A stretch of DNA of 64,000 nt from Cytobacillus gottheilii (GTDB taxonomy: Bacteria; Bacillota; Bacilli; Bacillales; Cytobacillaceae): contig NZ_LT800494.1 in NCBI RefSeq assembly GCF_900166665.1, positions 2,741,761 through 2,805,760 on the forward strand. Reading direction: 5' to 3'. Numbering within the stretch: the first letter of the stretch is position 1; each line of letters begins with the position of its first letter. Under the pieces are notes generated by a model. The model saw nothing but the letters and a program-made list of their open reading frames with translations. It ran no database searches and was not told where the DNA came from. The position numbers and the translations under genes are program-made. Positions 36,364 to 45,191 of this stretch are shown here, piece after piece.

Positions 36364-36757
36364 TTTGTGTTTCCCCTTCCGTCTCCATATATTTCATCTT
36401 CATTAACAATCGTGGGTAAAAACCGCGAAAATCCAGCACAGCATGATCCTACTTCAGAAGCTGTGTGGTTTTTATTTCACAAAAAGATCAAGTTCCACTT
36501 CATTTTATCATATTCACTCATTAAAGAATAAGGTTTTATTATTCAGTCAGGATTCAGTCCTGCCTGTTACTATTGGAACTGAAGCAGCCTGGTGGATCAC
36601 ACGGTTCGTTACCACATCAACTATTTGTCCGATATGTTAAGTTCTTAGGAGAGAAGTTTCTGCGGGTATTGCTTTATTAGAGGTTCTCGCTGTATTCAAA
36701 GATGTGGAGCAAGCGCTTTTAACAGCTGGCCTGCTCCCCATCTGGTGTCTTTTACAA
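36364..36757. other. Gap between dpaB and asd: leader of asd
   Basis: Contains a nested hairpin close to asd (described separately) and, on the minus strand, a -10-like TATGATAAAAT about 130 bases upstream of asd. The right half shows no coding potential or repeat-family copy. It lacks the landmarks of a lysine riboswitch. Confidence 0.45.
36418..36473 (-). promoter_or_regulatory. Nested hairpin in the asd leader
   Basis: Minus strand: outer arms AAAAACC / GGTTTTT and inner arms CACAGC / GCTGTG, with a 17-base apical loop and an asymmetric 3' bulge. The outer arm ends in T5, so it could act as a terminator or attenuator ahead of asd. Confidence 0.4.
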
Positions 36758-37351
36758 TTAGTCTTTATAGCGTTCAATGATCACGGGCTGAAGCTGTTTT
36801 CCTTCAATGGCTGCTTCAATTGTTTCTGAGATCAGAGTCATTCTTGCTACCATGGAATTTGGTTTTTTGACTGGATCATCTTGGCCATAAGGAATAAAAT
36901 AAATGTTTTTTGTTGCCATTAGTCGCATTAAATTAACCCCGTTTAAGCCTAAAGCATCATTTGTGGAAATGCCTAATACGACGGGGCTTCCATTTCTCAA
37001 TGTCGCCTTCGCAGCCATTAAGACAGGAGAATCTGTCATTGCGTTGGCAAACTTACTCATTGAATTTCCTGTCAATGGTGCTACTACCATACAATCAAGC
37101 GGAAGCTTTGGACCAAGTGGTTCAGCAGCAACAATTGAATCAATTGCCTTGTTTCCTGTTAAATCTTCGATGCGCTGTACCCAGTCTTCCCCTTTTCCAA
37201 ATCTTGTTGTAGTATTTTTTACTGTGAAAGTAACAACTGGTATTACTTCTGCTCCGGCATTAACAAGCTTTTCAATCTCAGGAAAGACTGCATCATACGT
37301 ACAATGCGAGCCTGTTAATCCAAAGCCGATGCGTTTTCCTTTTAAGCTCAT
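36758..37351 (-). CDS. dpaB: Dipicolinate synthase subunit B
   Basis: The flavoprotein-like subunit of dipicolinate synthase (SpoVFB), made in the mother cell to produce the spore-core chelator. The 197 residues start MSLKGKRIGFGLTGSHCTYD and include the flavin-site blocks VVAPLTGNSMSKFANAMTDS and LGISTNDALGLNGVNLMRLM, typical of the PPC-decarboxylase-like fold. Its ATG overlaps the dpaA stop by four bases, so the two subunits are coupled. Length and order match B. subtilis SpoVFB. Confidence 0.95.
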   Translation of the reverse strand: MSLKGKRIGFGLTGSHCTYDAVFPEIEKLVNAGAEVIPVVTFTVKNTTTRFGKGEDWVQRIEDLTGNKAIDSIVAAEPLGPKLPLDCMVVAPLTGNSMSKFANAMTDSPVLMAAKATLRNGSPVVLGISTNDALGLNGVNLMRLMATKNIYFIPYGQDDPVKKPNSMVARMTLISETIEAAIEGKQLQPVIIERYKD

Positions 37352-38250
37352 GATTGCTGCTCCCTTCTTGTCTGTAATTCTTCTCCGATTAACTGTGTTA
37401 ACACATTAGCCAGAATTTGCCCCGCCGTTTTTGGCGCTACAATCCCTGGTAAGCCTGGAGCAAGCAATGCCTTGACTCCGCGTTTTTCAGCATATCTGAA
37501 ATCGGTACCGCCCGGTTTTGAAGCCAAATCAATGATTAATGTATGAACAGGCAGTTTTGAAATAACAGAAGCAGTTAAGACAAGATGCGGGATCGTGTTA
37601 ATGCAAATGTCCGTATTTGCAACAGCTTTGTCAATGTCATCCATATGAAATGGAGTCATTCCCATTTCAGTAATTCTGGCAATATGTGCACTATTTCTTG
37701 CTCCAACCTTCACCTTTGCACCTAGGGCTTGAAATGTTCTCGCGGTACTCATTCCTGTACGGCCGAGGCCTAATACGGTAATTTCAGAGCCATGAATCGT
37801 AAAGTCAGTATGTTGAATCGCCATCATGATGGTTCCTTCAACAGTTGGAATTGAATTATAGATGGCTACATCATCTCGCTCAAAGAGCTTAACAAGTTTT
37901 CGATTGGCCTTTTCTGTTATGCCAGTCAGGTAATCATTCGAAATACCAGAGTAAACAGTACAGTGGGAAGGAGTCTGGTCTAATATTTCTTGATTTAAAT
38001 ACACCTTTTCATTCGAAAAGATCGTTTCTACCTTTCCTTCCAAACTTGTTCCTGCAACAGGCAAAATAATGTGATCTATATTCGAGAAATCAACTTCATC
38101 AAGTTTTTCCTTCGCCGCACCGGTAAAAGCATGATCCAATTGTTCGAATCCTATTAAAGATAGCTTTGCATCAAGCTCGGTTAATTTGCGAATAATTTCC
38201 AGTTGCCTTGCATCTCCGCCGATAACTGCGATTTGTAATCCTGTCAGCAT
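37348..38250 (-). CDS. dpaA: Dipicolinate synthase subunit A
   Basis: The NAD(P)-binding subunit of dipicolinate synthase (SpoVFA), which oxidises the DapA product to dipicolinic acid. It has 300 residues. An N-terminal domain begins IAVIGGDARQLEIIRKLTEL, and a second Rossmann domain has VLGLGRTGMSTARTFQALGA (about 155-174). DLASKPGGTDFRYAEKRGVK and ALLAPGLPGIVAPKTAGQIL finish it. A sigma-K-like promoter lies upstream, matching mother-cell expression known for this operon. It heads dpaA-dpaB-asd-dapG-dapA. Confidence 0.95.
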   Translation of the reverse strand: MLTGLQIAVIGGDARQLEIIRKLTELDAKLSLIGFEQLDHAFTGAAKEKLDEVDFSNIDHIILPVAGTSLEGKVETIFSNEKVYLNQEILDQTPSHCTVYSGISNDYLTGITEKANRKLVKLFERDDVAIYNSIPTVEGTIMMAIQHTDFTIHGSEITVLGLGRTGMSTARTFQALGAKVKVGARNSAHIARITEMGMTPFHMDDIDKAVANTDICINTIPHLVLTASVISKLPVHTLIIDLASKPGGTDFRYAEKRGVKALLAPGLPGIVAPKTAGQILANVLTQLIGEELQTRREQQS

Positions 38251-38305
38251 GCAACACTCACCTTCTTTTAAAGAATCAATAGACTCTTTTACTGAACTAC
38301 TTCAA

Positions 38306-38334
38306 CATCTTATGTTCAGGGGAAAGATTCGGTG
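38306..38334 (-). promoter_or_regulatory. sigma-K-like promoter of dpaAB
   Basis: Minus strand: CACC, about 15-16 bases, ACATAAGATG. This fits the sigma-K pattern of an AC-containing -35 and CATANNNT -10. It lies about 60 bases upstream of the dpaA start. Confidence 0.5.
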
Positions 38335-38347
38335 AGTTTTCCAACAT

Positions 38348-38392
38348 AAAAAGAGCGAATAACCGCATGTTTTGCAGTCATTCGCTCTTTTT
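38348..38392. terminator. Bidirectional terminator after ymxH
   Basis: Perfect 13-bp outer stem AAAAAGAGCGAAT / ATTCGCTCTTTTT with extra inner GCA/TGC pairs. It is strong in either direction and separates ymxH from the dpaA promoter. Confidence 0.88.
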
Positions 38393-38398
38393 ATGTTT

Positions 38399-38644
38399 TT
38401 ATTCATTTCCATCGGGGATATCAATGATCATCATATCATTGCCTATTTTTTGAATATGGCTCCATGGCACACGTACCTCCGTGCCTTGCCGTTTAAACCC
38501 AAACCATTTCACATTCGGAATGAGCAGTGCCTGTATTTGCCCGGTTTTTTCGTTAATTTCTAAGTCTGTTTGTCCAAGCACGCCGAGCCGCTCTGCTTTT
38601 TTCACATCAACAATTTCTTTGCCGCTGAGTTCACTTAGCCTCAT
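38399..38644 (-). CDS. ymxH: YmxH/YlmC-type PRC-barrel protein
   Basis: An 81-residue PRC-barrel protein: MRLSELSGKEIVDVKKAERL at the N terminus, LEINEKTGQIQALLIPNVKW in the middle and a conserved tail VPWSHIQKIGNDMMIIDIP. Related small proteins are sporulation-associated in Bacillus and Clostridium; molecular role is unknown. The start is the ATG seven bases after GGAGG; an earlier in-frame TTG is too close to the ribosome site. It stands between mlpA and dpaA as in B. subtilis and ends at a strong terminator. Confidence 0.9.
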   Translation of the reverse strand: MRLSELSGKEIVDVKKAERLGVLGQTDLEINEKTGQIQALLIPNVKWFGFKRQGTEVRVPWSHIQKIGNDMMIIDIPDGNE

Positions 38645-38823
38645 ATGCAAACCTCCGTTCGTTTGGTTGATATACTTGTTTTATTTTATTGACCAAGTGC
38701 TCTATTTAGAAGTGATTTGCACACCCAAATACAGAAAACGAAGCTTGTGGTGAATCGCATATGAAAACGCACAGGGAGTATGCTTGTATTTGGATTTGAA
38801 GCCTTAACTATTAAAATGGTGAG

Positions 38824-39016
38824 TAAATTAAGCGGAGAATTTCCGCTTAAATCTAAAATGGAGCTATTTTCGGGGAAAATAAGGGGAGTTTTTCCGACTA
38901 TGCATAAAAAATAGCTCGATTTTGCCTTATTTTAAGAAAATAGCCGGAATTGCTCCGTCTATTTTAGCTATTTTTAGCGGTTTTTTATAAATAAGCGTAA
39001 TTTCTCCGTCTATTTT
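38824..39016. repeat. Family 4 array of four short palindromes (array 2)
   Basis: Four imperfect palindromes of about 27-29 bp, starting near 38824, 38876, 38937 and 38988: for example TTAAGCGGAGAATTTCCGCT and TAGCCGGAATTGCTCCGTCT. Start-to-start spacing is about 52, 61 and 51, almost the same as array 1. The array lies 50 bases to the left of a complete family 1 element. Links are AT-rich; ATAGCT and AAAATAG motifs recur in them. Confidence 0.7.
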
Positions 39017-39067
39017 CACACTCACTTTTTCCCTCTTAGCATCTGTCAGGATTTTTTGTGAAAAAAT

Positions 39068-39388
39068 AAGGCTGGGACTAAACGAAATTAACATTTCTAA
39101 TACACGAATAAATTCACTATCTTGGTTTGGGTGTTTAAACAAGTTCGTTCCACCTGCGCTCCATACCCTCGCTTTCCGTGGGGAGGAAGCTGAGCCTCCT
39201 CGAAGCAAAGTTCTGCGGGGTCTCGCCTTTTCCTCTATTGCCCACAGGAGTTGAGGATCCTCCGCTCCATTTTACCCCTGTTAATAAAATATATTTTATA
39301 ATCATAAATAAAAAAACCGAATGATTAGAAAGATAACTTCCTATCCATTCGGTTCTATGAGTGTGTTAAATACTTATGTCTCAGCCTC
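39068..39388 (-). repeat. Family 1 element, copy F (after mlpA)
   Basis: Left end AAGGCTGGGACT and right end TGTCTCAGCCTC form terminal inverted repeats. The GC module (CGCTCCATACCCTCGCTTTC, CTGCGGGGTCTCGCC, GGAGTTGAGGATCCTCCGCT), AT-rich link and terminator hairpin follow the copy E order. It is 321 bp long and 72 bases downstream of the mlpA stop. Confidence 0.8.
39309..39354 (-). terminator. Terminator of mlpA inside family 1 element
   Basis: Stem AACCGAATG / CATTCGGTT with inner GAAAG / CTTCC-like pairing, then T6 or more on the minus strand. Confidence 0.72.
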
Positions 39389-39460
39389 TTTTAAACACTA
39401 TTTAACATCCCTGTAATCGAACATTCGTCACATCAGAACGGAGCAGTCTGTTTCATAGGT

Positions 39461-40696
39461 TTATAAATTTCTTGGCAGTTCCCCAGCGGGACTGATGAGT
39501 GCAACTGAGAATTGATCGTTAAATATTCTTTGAGCCATTTCATCCACAGAAGACTTTGTCACAGCATCAATTTCTTCTACGATTTCGTCAAGTGTGCGAT
39601 GACGCCCTAAGATGAGTTCATTTTTCCCGTTGCGGCTCATGCGGCTATTTGTACTTTCAAGGCTCAGCATTAAGCTGCCCTTCATTTGTTCCTTGCTATT
39701 TCTTAATTCCTTGTCCGTAATGCCTTCTGCTTTTAACTTCTCCAGCGTTTCTTGCATTGTATCATAGAGAACATCAAGCTGATTTGCCCCTGTACCTCCG
39801 TACAATGTAACAATACCGCTGTCCTGGAATGCAGAATGATAGGAGAACACAGAGTATGCTAGTCCTTTTTGCTCTCTGACATCCTGGAAAAGCCTGCTGC
39901 TCATGCTGCCGCCTAAAATATTATTTAAGACGATTAAGCTGTACATATCATCATGGCCAACTTGCAAGCCTTCAAAACCTAAACATAAATGGGCCTGTTC
40001 GGTTTCTTTTTTACGTGCAAGGCGATGCGGATGAAAAGCTGGCTTTTCTGTTGTTCTTGCTTTTTTTGAAGCTTCATAGGAACCAAAGAAGTTCTCTACA
40101 TCTTTAATAAAGCTTTCGTTTATATTCCCTGCAACGGAAATAACAACATTTTCAGGGGTATAATTTTCGTACATATATTCTTTAAGCGTATCACCAGTAA
40201 AGGTTGCCAATGTGCTTTCTGTCCCTAAGATCGGATAACCGAGCGGATGATTCTCATATATAGCCTGGCTCAAAATATCATGAACGATGTCGTCTGGCGT
40301 GTCCTCATACATCTTAATTTCTTCATAAACTACATTTTTTTCTTTGTTTAACTCTTCATCAACAAATGTAGAGTTAAAGAACATATCTGACAGTACATCT
40401 AAAGCAAAATTAGCGTGTGTGTCTAATACTTTCGCATAATAGCAAGTATACTCTTTTGACGTAAAGGCATTTACTTGACCGCCAATGCTGTCAAAGGATT
40501 CGGCAATTTCCCGGGCCGATCTTGTTTTTGTACCTTTGAAAAACATATGCTCTAAAAAGTGAGAGATGCCGTTGTTCTCCGCATTCTCATTTCGTGAACC
40601 TGTTTCAATCCACACGCCGATTGCGACGGATCTGACAGTCGGAATATTTTCTAGTACAACTCTTACCCCATTTTGACATGTATATTTTTTTATCAA
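39461..40696 (-). CDS. mlpA: M16 zinc peptidase MlpA
   Basis: A 411-residue processing-peptidase-like enzyme. The zinc site is HFLEHMFFKGT (about 49-59) with the distal Glu in KEKNVVYEEIKMYEDTPDDI; GGSMSSRLFQDVREQKGLAY is the partner/substrate block. In B. subtilis MlpA (YmxG) is linked to control of extracellular protease production. The start is TTG 8 bases after AGGAGG, giving MIKKYTCQNGVRV, as in B. subtilis; an extended frame of 32 codons is not credible. It follows ylxY. Confidence 0.93.
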   Translation of the reverse strand: MIKKYTCQNGVRVVLENIPTVRSVAIGVWIETGSRNENAENNGISHFLEHMFFKGTKTRSAREIAESFDSIGGQVNAFTSKEYTCYYAKVLDTHANFALDVLSDMFFNSTFVDEELNKEKNVVYEEIKMYEDTPDDIVHDILSQAIYENHPLGYPILGTESTLATFTGDTLKEYMYENYTPENVVISVAGNINESFIKDVENFFGSYEASKKARTTEKPAFHPHRLARKKETEQAHLCLGFEGLQVGHDDMYSLIVLNNILGGSMSSRLFQDVREQKGLAYSVFSYHSAFQDSGIVTLYGGTGANQLDVLYDTMQETLEKLKAEGITDKELRNSKEQMKGSLMLSLESTNSRMSRNGKNELILGRHRTLDEIVEEIDAVTKSSVDEMAQRIFNDQFSVALISPAGELPRNL

Positions 40697-40857
40697 AATA
40701 TATCCTCCTGTTCTTTGCTTGCTGAATAGTCCCCAGCATTCAATCCTTTTATAACTGGAGATTTTGCTGCCGCACAGGTTTGACCCCCTCAAACCATTTA
40801 CAGTGCATATGGTACTAGTTTATCTCATTATAGTTACTTTTTCCAAATCGCTGATTA

Positions 40858-41823
40858 TTATTTTTTATCTTCTGCAAAAATTCTGTCCTCATTCAGAAGC
40901 TGTGACACTGTGCCAATTTCCAGGTTTTTGCTTTTTAGTCCTTTAATGAGACGGTCAAGCGATTCCGCAGTTGATTTTGTCGGATGCATTAAAATCATCG
41001 CCCCACTATGCACCTTACCCATAACTCTTTGGATCAATACATCAGGTGTTGGTTTTTGCCAATCAATGGTATCAACCGTCCACATAACAGTTCCTAATTC
41101 TTCTTCAGCAGCTATGGACACTATTTCATCTCGATAGCTTCCGCTTGGAGGAGCAAACCAGCGCACTTTAGCATCATTATCAGTTATAGCCTCAATTACT
41201 TCATTTGTCTTTTTAATTTCTTCACGTGCTTTTGCAGCCGATACATTTTTCATATCCGGGTGAGTATACGAGTGATTGCCCAGTTCATGTCCTGCTGCCG
41301 CAATCATTTTGGCCAGATCAGGGTTGTTTTGGGCCCAGCGCCCTTCTAAAAAGAAACTCGCTGAAACATGATGTTTTTTAAGTGTTGCAAGCATGTCAGG
41401 CAAATATTCGTTTCCCCATGCTACGTTGATAATAAAGCTAACCATTGGTTTGTCAGGGTGCCCTTTATAGACAGGTGAAGGAGAAAGATCACTTAAGTGA
41501 ACCTTTGGCGGTATTTGATCAAAGACAAGTTTATCTTCATCAAATACGTTATCCTTCTTCATTTTTTTATAGGATTCTTCTATATTTACTTTTACCCCAT
41601 TTAAACCAGGCAAAGCCTTCCACACACGGTCAATTTTCGCGTCTGCTGGTGCAATATAGTAAGATTCAGCTTTTTCCTTAATTTCATCCAGCAGCGGTTT
41701 GGTTTGACCTGTTACAGCAATGCTTTCTGTTTTTAAACTTGCAACATATGTAGTCGTCATTGGATTATTAACGATTAGAAAAGAAATCAAAGTCATGATG
41801 ATTAACACACTTAATTTTTTCAT
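40858..41823 (-). CDS. ylxY: YlxY, sporulation polysaccharide deacetylase-like protein
   Basis: A 321-residue exported protein: signal anchor MKKLSVLIIMTLISFLIV, a linker, then a NodB-type deacetylase domain (about 120-310). The second metal motif HSYTHPDM and WFAPPSGSYRDE are present. The usual first motif TFDDG is replaced by NVAWGNEYL, so the catalytic Asp is missing; the same substitution is, to my knowledge, typical of the YlxY family. It may bind rather than deacetylate glycans. The start is the ATG after GGAGGCGTGTGG; a 14-codon extension has no ribosome site. Confidence 0.9.
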   Translation of the reverse strand: MKKLSVLIIMTLISFLIVNNPMTTTYVASLKTESIAVTGQTKPLLDEIKEKAESYYIAPADAKIDRVWKALPGLNGVKVNIEESYKKMKKDNVFDEDKLVFDQIPPKVHLSDLSPSPVYKGHPDKPMVSFIINVAWGNEYLPDMLATLKKHHVSASFFLEGRWAQNNPDLAKMIAAAGHELGNHSYTHPDMKNVSAAKAREEIKKTNEVIEAITDNDAKVRWFAPPSGSYRDEIVSIAAEEELGTVMWTVDTIDWQKPTPDVLIQRVMGKVHSGAMILMHPTKSTAESLDRLIKGLKSKNLEIGTVSQLLNEDRIFAEDKK

Positions 41824-41941
41824 TCCACACGCCTCCTCAGTACACATTATGTTTTGAGGGGACAAGGTAGAACGAAGAATACAAGCTTAAGAATTGTTAA
41901 TACGATCAATCCAACGATTATAAAATCAGTGTATATGCAGG

Positions 41942-41968
41942 AAAAAGCCAGGGAAGTACCCTGACTTT
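41942..41968 (-). terminator. Terminator of pnp
   Basis: Minus strand: AAAGTCAGGG / CCCTGGCTTT stem (one G-U pair), five-base loop, then T5. It lies about 30 bases after the pnp stop. Confidence 0.82.
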
Positions 41969-41999
41969 CATGAACTATATGGATGTTCAATTACATATA

Positions 42000-44120
42000 T
42001 TATTGCTGTGCTTTTTCTTGCTGTTCACGCTGTTCACGCAGGACAGCTTTTCTAGACAAGTTCACACGGCCTTGTTTATCAATTTCTGTAACCTTAACAA
42101 GAAGTTCGTCACCAATGGAAACGACGTCCTCTGTTTTGCCTACACGCTCTTCTGCCAATTCAGAAATATGAACCAAACCATCCTTGCCATTGAAGATTTC
42201 AACAAATGCACCGAATTTTTCAACTCGTTTTACTTTACCTAAATACATTTGTCCAACTTCAACTTCACGTACAATATCTTCAATGATGGATTTTGCTTTT
42301 TGGTTCATTTCTTCATTAATAGAAGAAATAAAGACAGTTCCATCCTGTTCGATATCAATTTTCACGCCAGTTTCTTCAATGATTTTATTGATTTGTTTCC
42401 CGCTTGGTCCAATCACATCACGGATTTTATCCGGATTGATGCTAAGCATAAGGATCTTCGGCGCATACTGAGATAGCTCTTGGTTTGGCTCAGCAATCGT
42501 GCTTAGCATAGAGTCTAAAATTTGCATACGTCCAGTTTTTGCTTGCTGAAGAGCCTCTTCTAATATTTCACGTGAGAGTCCTTCAATTTTAATATCCATT
42601 TGCAATGCTGTTACACCTTTGGATGTACCTGCTACTTTAAAGTCCATATCTCCAAGGTGATCTTCCATTCCTTGAATATCCGTTAAGATGGAATAATGGT
42701 CACCTGATTTAATCAGACCCATTGCAATCCCAGCTACTGGAGCTTTAATTGGAACCCCTGCATCCATCATTGCAAGTGTGCTTGCACAAATACTTGCTTG
42801 AGAAGTAGAACCATTGGATTCTAATACTTCAGAAACGAGACGAATAGTATATGGGAAATCTTTTTCAGATGGAATAATTGGTTCTAATGCTCTCTCACCA
42901 AGTGCTCCGTGTCCAATTTCACGGCGGCCTGGTCCGCGAATTGGTCCAGTTTCACCCACACTGAAATTAGGGAAATTATAGTGGTGCATGAAGCGTTTTT
43001 CTTCTTCAATGCCTAAACCATCTAAAATTTGCACATCACCAAGCGCTCCAAGTGTACAAATGCTAAGTGCTTGTGTTTGTCCGCGTGTAAATAATCCTGA
43101 TCCATGAGTACGCGGAAGCAAACCTACTTCAGATGAAAGCGGACGGATTACTTCTAACCCACGTCCATCTGGACGTACTTTATCTTCCGTAATTAATCGT
43201 CTTACTTCACCCTTAACAATCTTATCAAGGATTTGTTTCACTTGTTTAAGCTGATCATCGTCTGCTTCTTTTTCCTCGTATTGAGAAACAACTTCAACTT
43301 TTACTTCTTTAATAGCAGCCTCACGAGCATGCTTCTCTTGTACTTGGATGGCTTGAATCATTTTTTCTTCACAAATGCCGCGAACTTCAGCTTCAAGCTC
43401 TTGGTCTACTTGATAAAGAACAATTTCCATTTTGTCTTTGCCGATTTCTTCAGCGATTTTCTCTTGGAAAGAGATCAGTCGTTTGATTTCTTCATGACCA
43501 TACATAATCGCTTCAAGCATTGTTTCTTCAGGTACCTCATCCGCACCCGCTTCAACCATGTTAATCGCGTCTTTTGTACCGGCAACGACTAAATGAATAT
43601 CACTTTGCTCTGTTTGTGCAACAGATGGATTGATGATGAATTTACCATCAATTCTTCCAACTGTTACGCCAGCAATTGGTCCGCCAAAAGGAATGTCAGA
43701 TACACTTAATGCTAATGATGAACCGAACATTGCAGCCATTTCAGAAGAGCAGTCCTGATCCACACTCATCACCATGCTGACAACTTGTACATCATTACGG
43801 AAGCCATCAGCAAAAAGAGGACGGATTGGGCGGTCGATTAGGCGGCTAGCCAAAATCGCTCTTTCACTCGGACGTCCTTCCCTCTTGATAAAGCCTCCCG
43901 GAATTTTACCTACCGCATATAACCGTTCTTCATAATTAACCGTTAACGGAAAGAAATCTAAGTTTTTTGGTTCCTTTGATGCAGTTGCTGTGCTTAATAC
44001 AGCTGTATCGCCATAACGGACTAATACAGCACCATTTGCTTGCTTTGCAAGCTGGCCAACTTCAACAGTCAGCTTACGACCAGCCCATTCAAGGCTGTAG
44101 ACATGTTTATCTTGTCCCAT
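42000..44120 (-). CDS. pnp: Polynucleotide phosphorylase
   Basis: A 706-residue 3'-5' phosphorolytic exoribonuclease. Two RNase PH cores are visible ([20 protein letters not shown]; then [16 protein letters not shown] and [16 protein letters not shown] with [10 protein letters not shown] and [19 protein letters not shown]), then a KH domain ([17 protein letters not shown]) and an S1 domain ([20 protein letters not shown]) at the C terminus. The start is MGQDKHVYS after GAGAGGGG; a frame seven codons longer overlaps that site. It follows rpsO, the conserved bacterial pair. A family 3 repeat lies in its leader. Confidence 0.97.
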   Translation of the reverse strand: MGQDKHVYSLEWAGRKLTVEVGQLAKQANGAVLVRYGDTAVLSTATASKEPKNLDFFPLTVNYEERLYAVGKIPGGFIKREGRPSERAILASRLIDRPIRPLFADGFRNDVQVVSMVMSVDQDCSSEMAAMFGSSLALSVSDIPFGGPIAGVTVGRIDGKFIINPSVAQTEQSDIHLVVAGTKDAINMVEAGADEVPEETMLEAIMYGHEEIKRLISFQEKIAEEIGKDKMEIVLYQVDQELEAEVRGICEEKMIQAIQVQEKHAREAAIKEVKVEVVSQYEEKEADDDQLKQVKQILDKIVKGEVRRLITEDKVRPDGRGLEVIRPLSSEVGLLPRTHGSGLFTRGQTQALSICTLGALGDVQILDGLGIEEEKRFMHHYNFPNFSVGETGPIRGPGRREIGHGALGERALEPIIPSEKDFPYTIRLVSEVLESNGSTSQASICASTLAMMDAGVPIKAPVAGIAMGLIKSGDHYSILTDIQGMEDHLGDMDFKVAGTSKGVTALQMDIKIEGLSREILEEALQQAKTGRMQILDSMLSTIAEPNQELSQYAPKILMLSINPDKIRDVIGPSGKQINKIIEETGVKIDIEQDGTVFISSINEEMNQKAKSIIEDIVREVEVGQMYLGKVKRVEKFGAFVEIFNGKDGLVHISELAEERVGKTEDVVSIGDELLVKVTEIDKQGRVNLSRKAVLREQREQQEKAQQ

Positions 44121-44207
44121 ATTTGTACCCCTCTCTGCCATTTCACTTACAAAAGGCGGAAATCCTCCACCTATAATTTATCGAAAAGCAATATGCTTAA
44201 CATATTA

Positions 44208-44328
44208 GAAAAGCGGAAGCGCCTCGCTCAGCCCCGACAAGAATAAGATGAGCCAGACAGAAGATCGTTCTTTGATCTTTTGGCTGGATTGGCTTAGACC
44301 AAAGAGAGGCTAGGCGCTAGAGCTAGAC
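44208..44328. repeat. Family 3 structured repeat, single copy upstream of pnp
   Basis: Paired arms: AGCGCCT / AGGCGCT (44218-44224 with 44312-44318), a shorter AGCC / GGCT stem, TAAG / CTTA, and an apical AAGATC / GATCTT hairpin. The layout and unpaired constants (CGCTCAGCCCCGACAAG, CGTTCTTTG, GGATTGGCTTA) match the tandem copies near rimP, but the paired arm sequences differ. It sits about 90 bases upstream of the pnp start. Confidence 0.75.
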
Positions 44329-44464
44329 ATTACTCAAGTTTTAAACTAAAGAAAAAACAAGTTTATAACAACTAATATACATCACTTAGTATGCACACTT
44401 TTTGTAATCTGTAAAATGTAATCCGCTATGTATTAAGTATAAAAAAAGCAGCTTTTTTTTGCTA
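44329..44464. other. Rest of the rpsO-pnp gap
   Basis: AT-rich sequence between the rpsO terminator and the family 3 copy. A small A-run/T-run hairpin (AAAAAGC-A-GCTTTTT) is present. A pnp promoter is expected here but several weak -10-like sites prevent a confident call. Confidence 0.35.
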
Positions 44465-44490
44465 ATAAAAAAGCGGGAAAAATCCCGCTT
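44465..44490 (-). terminator. Terminator of rpsO
   Basis: Perfect stem AAGCGGGA / TCCCGCTT with a four-base loop and T6 on the minus strand, about 60 bases past the rpsO stop. Confidence 0.88.
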
Positions 44491-44550
44491 CTCTGAAATA
44501 AGACATTAGAATATAAAGCCGGACATAAGCCTGCTTTATAAGCATTCTTA

Positions 44551-44820
44551 TTATCGGCGTAAACCAAGTTTGTTGATTAACACACGGTAACGCTGAACGT
44601 CTTTGTTACGAAGGTAAGTTAATAAGTTACGGCGCTTACCTACCATTTTAAGAAGACCGCGACGAGAGTGGTGGTCTTTCTTGTGCGTACGTAAATGTTC
44701 GTTCAAGCTGTTAATTTCTTCTGTAAGGACAGCGATTTGAACTTCTGGAGATCCAGTATCACTATCATGAGTTTTGTACTCAGCGATTAGTTCATTTTTA
44801 CGTTCTTTTGTGATTGCCAT
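44551..44820 (-). CDS. rpsO: 30S ribosomal protein S15
   Basis: An 89-residue S15, which binds the central domain of 16S rRNA early in subunit assembly. It is recognisable end to end: [20 protein letters not shown], then [37 protein letters not shown] and [20 protein letters not shown]. The start is ATG after AGGAGGTGAACCGG; an earlier in-frame GTG sits inside the Shine-Dalgarno. It has its own promoter and terminator and a structured leader that may bind S15 itself. Confidence 0.98.
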   Translation of the reverse strand: MAITKERKNELIAEYKTHDSDTGSPEVQIAVLTEEINSLNEHLRTHKKDHHSRRGLLKMVGKRRNLLTYLRNKDVQRYRVLINKLGLRR

Positions 44821-44905
44821 CCGGTTCACCTCCTAATAGATATCCCCTGTTACTGAGCAAGCGTCGGTGACTCGACTTGCCAAGCAAAGGTTCTTTATTA
44901 ATACG
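44821..44905 (-). promoter_or_regulatory. Leader of rpsO, candidate S15 autoregulatory RNA
   Basis: From the predicted start site to the start codon the leader contains GCTTGGCAAGTCGAGTCACC followed by GACGCTTGCTCAGTAAC, with complementary parts (AAGC / GCTT, GTCGAGTCACCGAC) that can form hairpins just ahead of AGGAGG. S15 leaders in Bacillus relatives bind S15 to repress translation. The assignment is by position and pairing only. Confidence 0.4.
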
Positions 44906-44911
44906 TTATTA

Positions 44912-44940
44912 AGAATACATCTTTTCCTTTTAAAATGCAA
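44912..44940 (-). promoter_or_regulatory. sigma-A promoter of rpsO
   Basis: Minus strand: TTGCAT, 17-base spacer, TATTCT, about 90 bases upstream of the rpsO start. Confidence 0.65.
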
Positions 44941-45024
44941 GGATAATCGACGTTTTTTGTCATGAAAAGAGTTTACGCTTAAAGTATCCCGATCGATTCA
45001 ATCCCTTTTTGGTCTATTTTTCAA

Positions 45025-45172
45025 CGTAAAGTATCTCCACTTCAGGATGCTCGCTGTCTGCAGGGCGCACTTGAGTCTCCTTGTCGCTGTCGCTCCAGCG
45101 GTACTCGAGCTACCCTCTCGTCCAGCAGGTGTATCACACCCTTCCGTCCCGATCACCTGCATAGCTATACAA
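45025..45172. repeat. Diverged GC-rich repeat between ribC and rpsO
   Basis: ATGCTCGCTGTCTGCAGGGC, GAGTCTCCTTGTCGCTGTCG and TACCCTCTCGTCCAGCAGG resemble the GC module of families 1 and 2 in layout. A 7-bp arm GCAGGTG / CACCTGC encloses the right part and lies close to the ribC stop, where it might act as a transcript end. It lacks the AACCGAATG hairpin. Confidence 0.45.
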
Positions 45173-45191
45173 AAAAAACAAAAGAATGCTC

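Noticed and set aside
36364..36757. Lysine riboswitch upstream of asd
   Set aside because: The conserved lysine aptamer landmarks are missing and the gap holds only one nested hairpin near asd.
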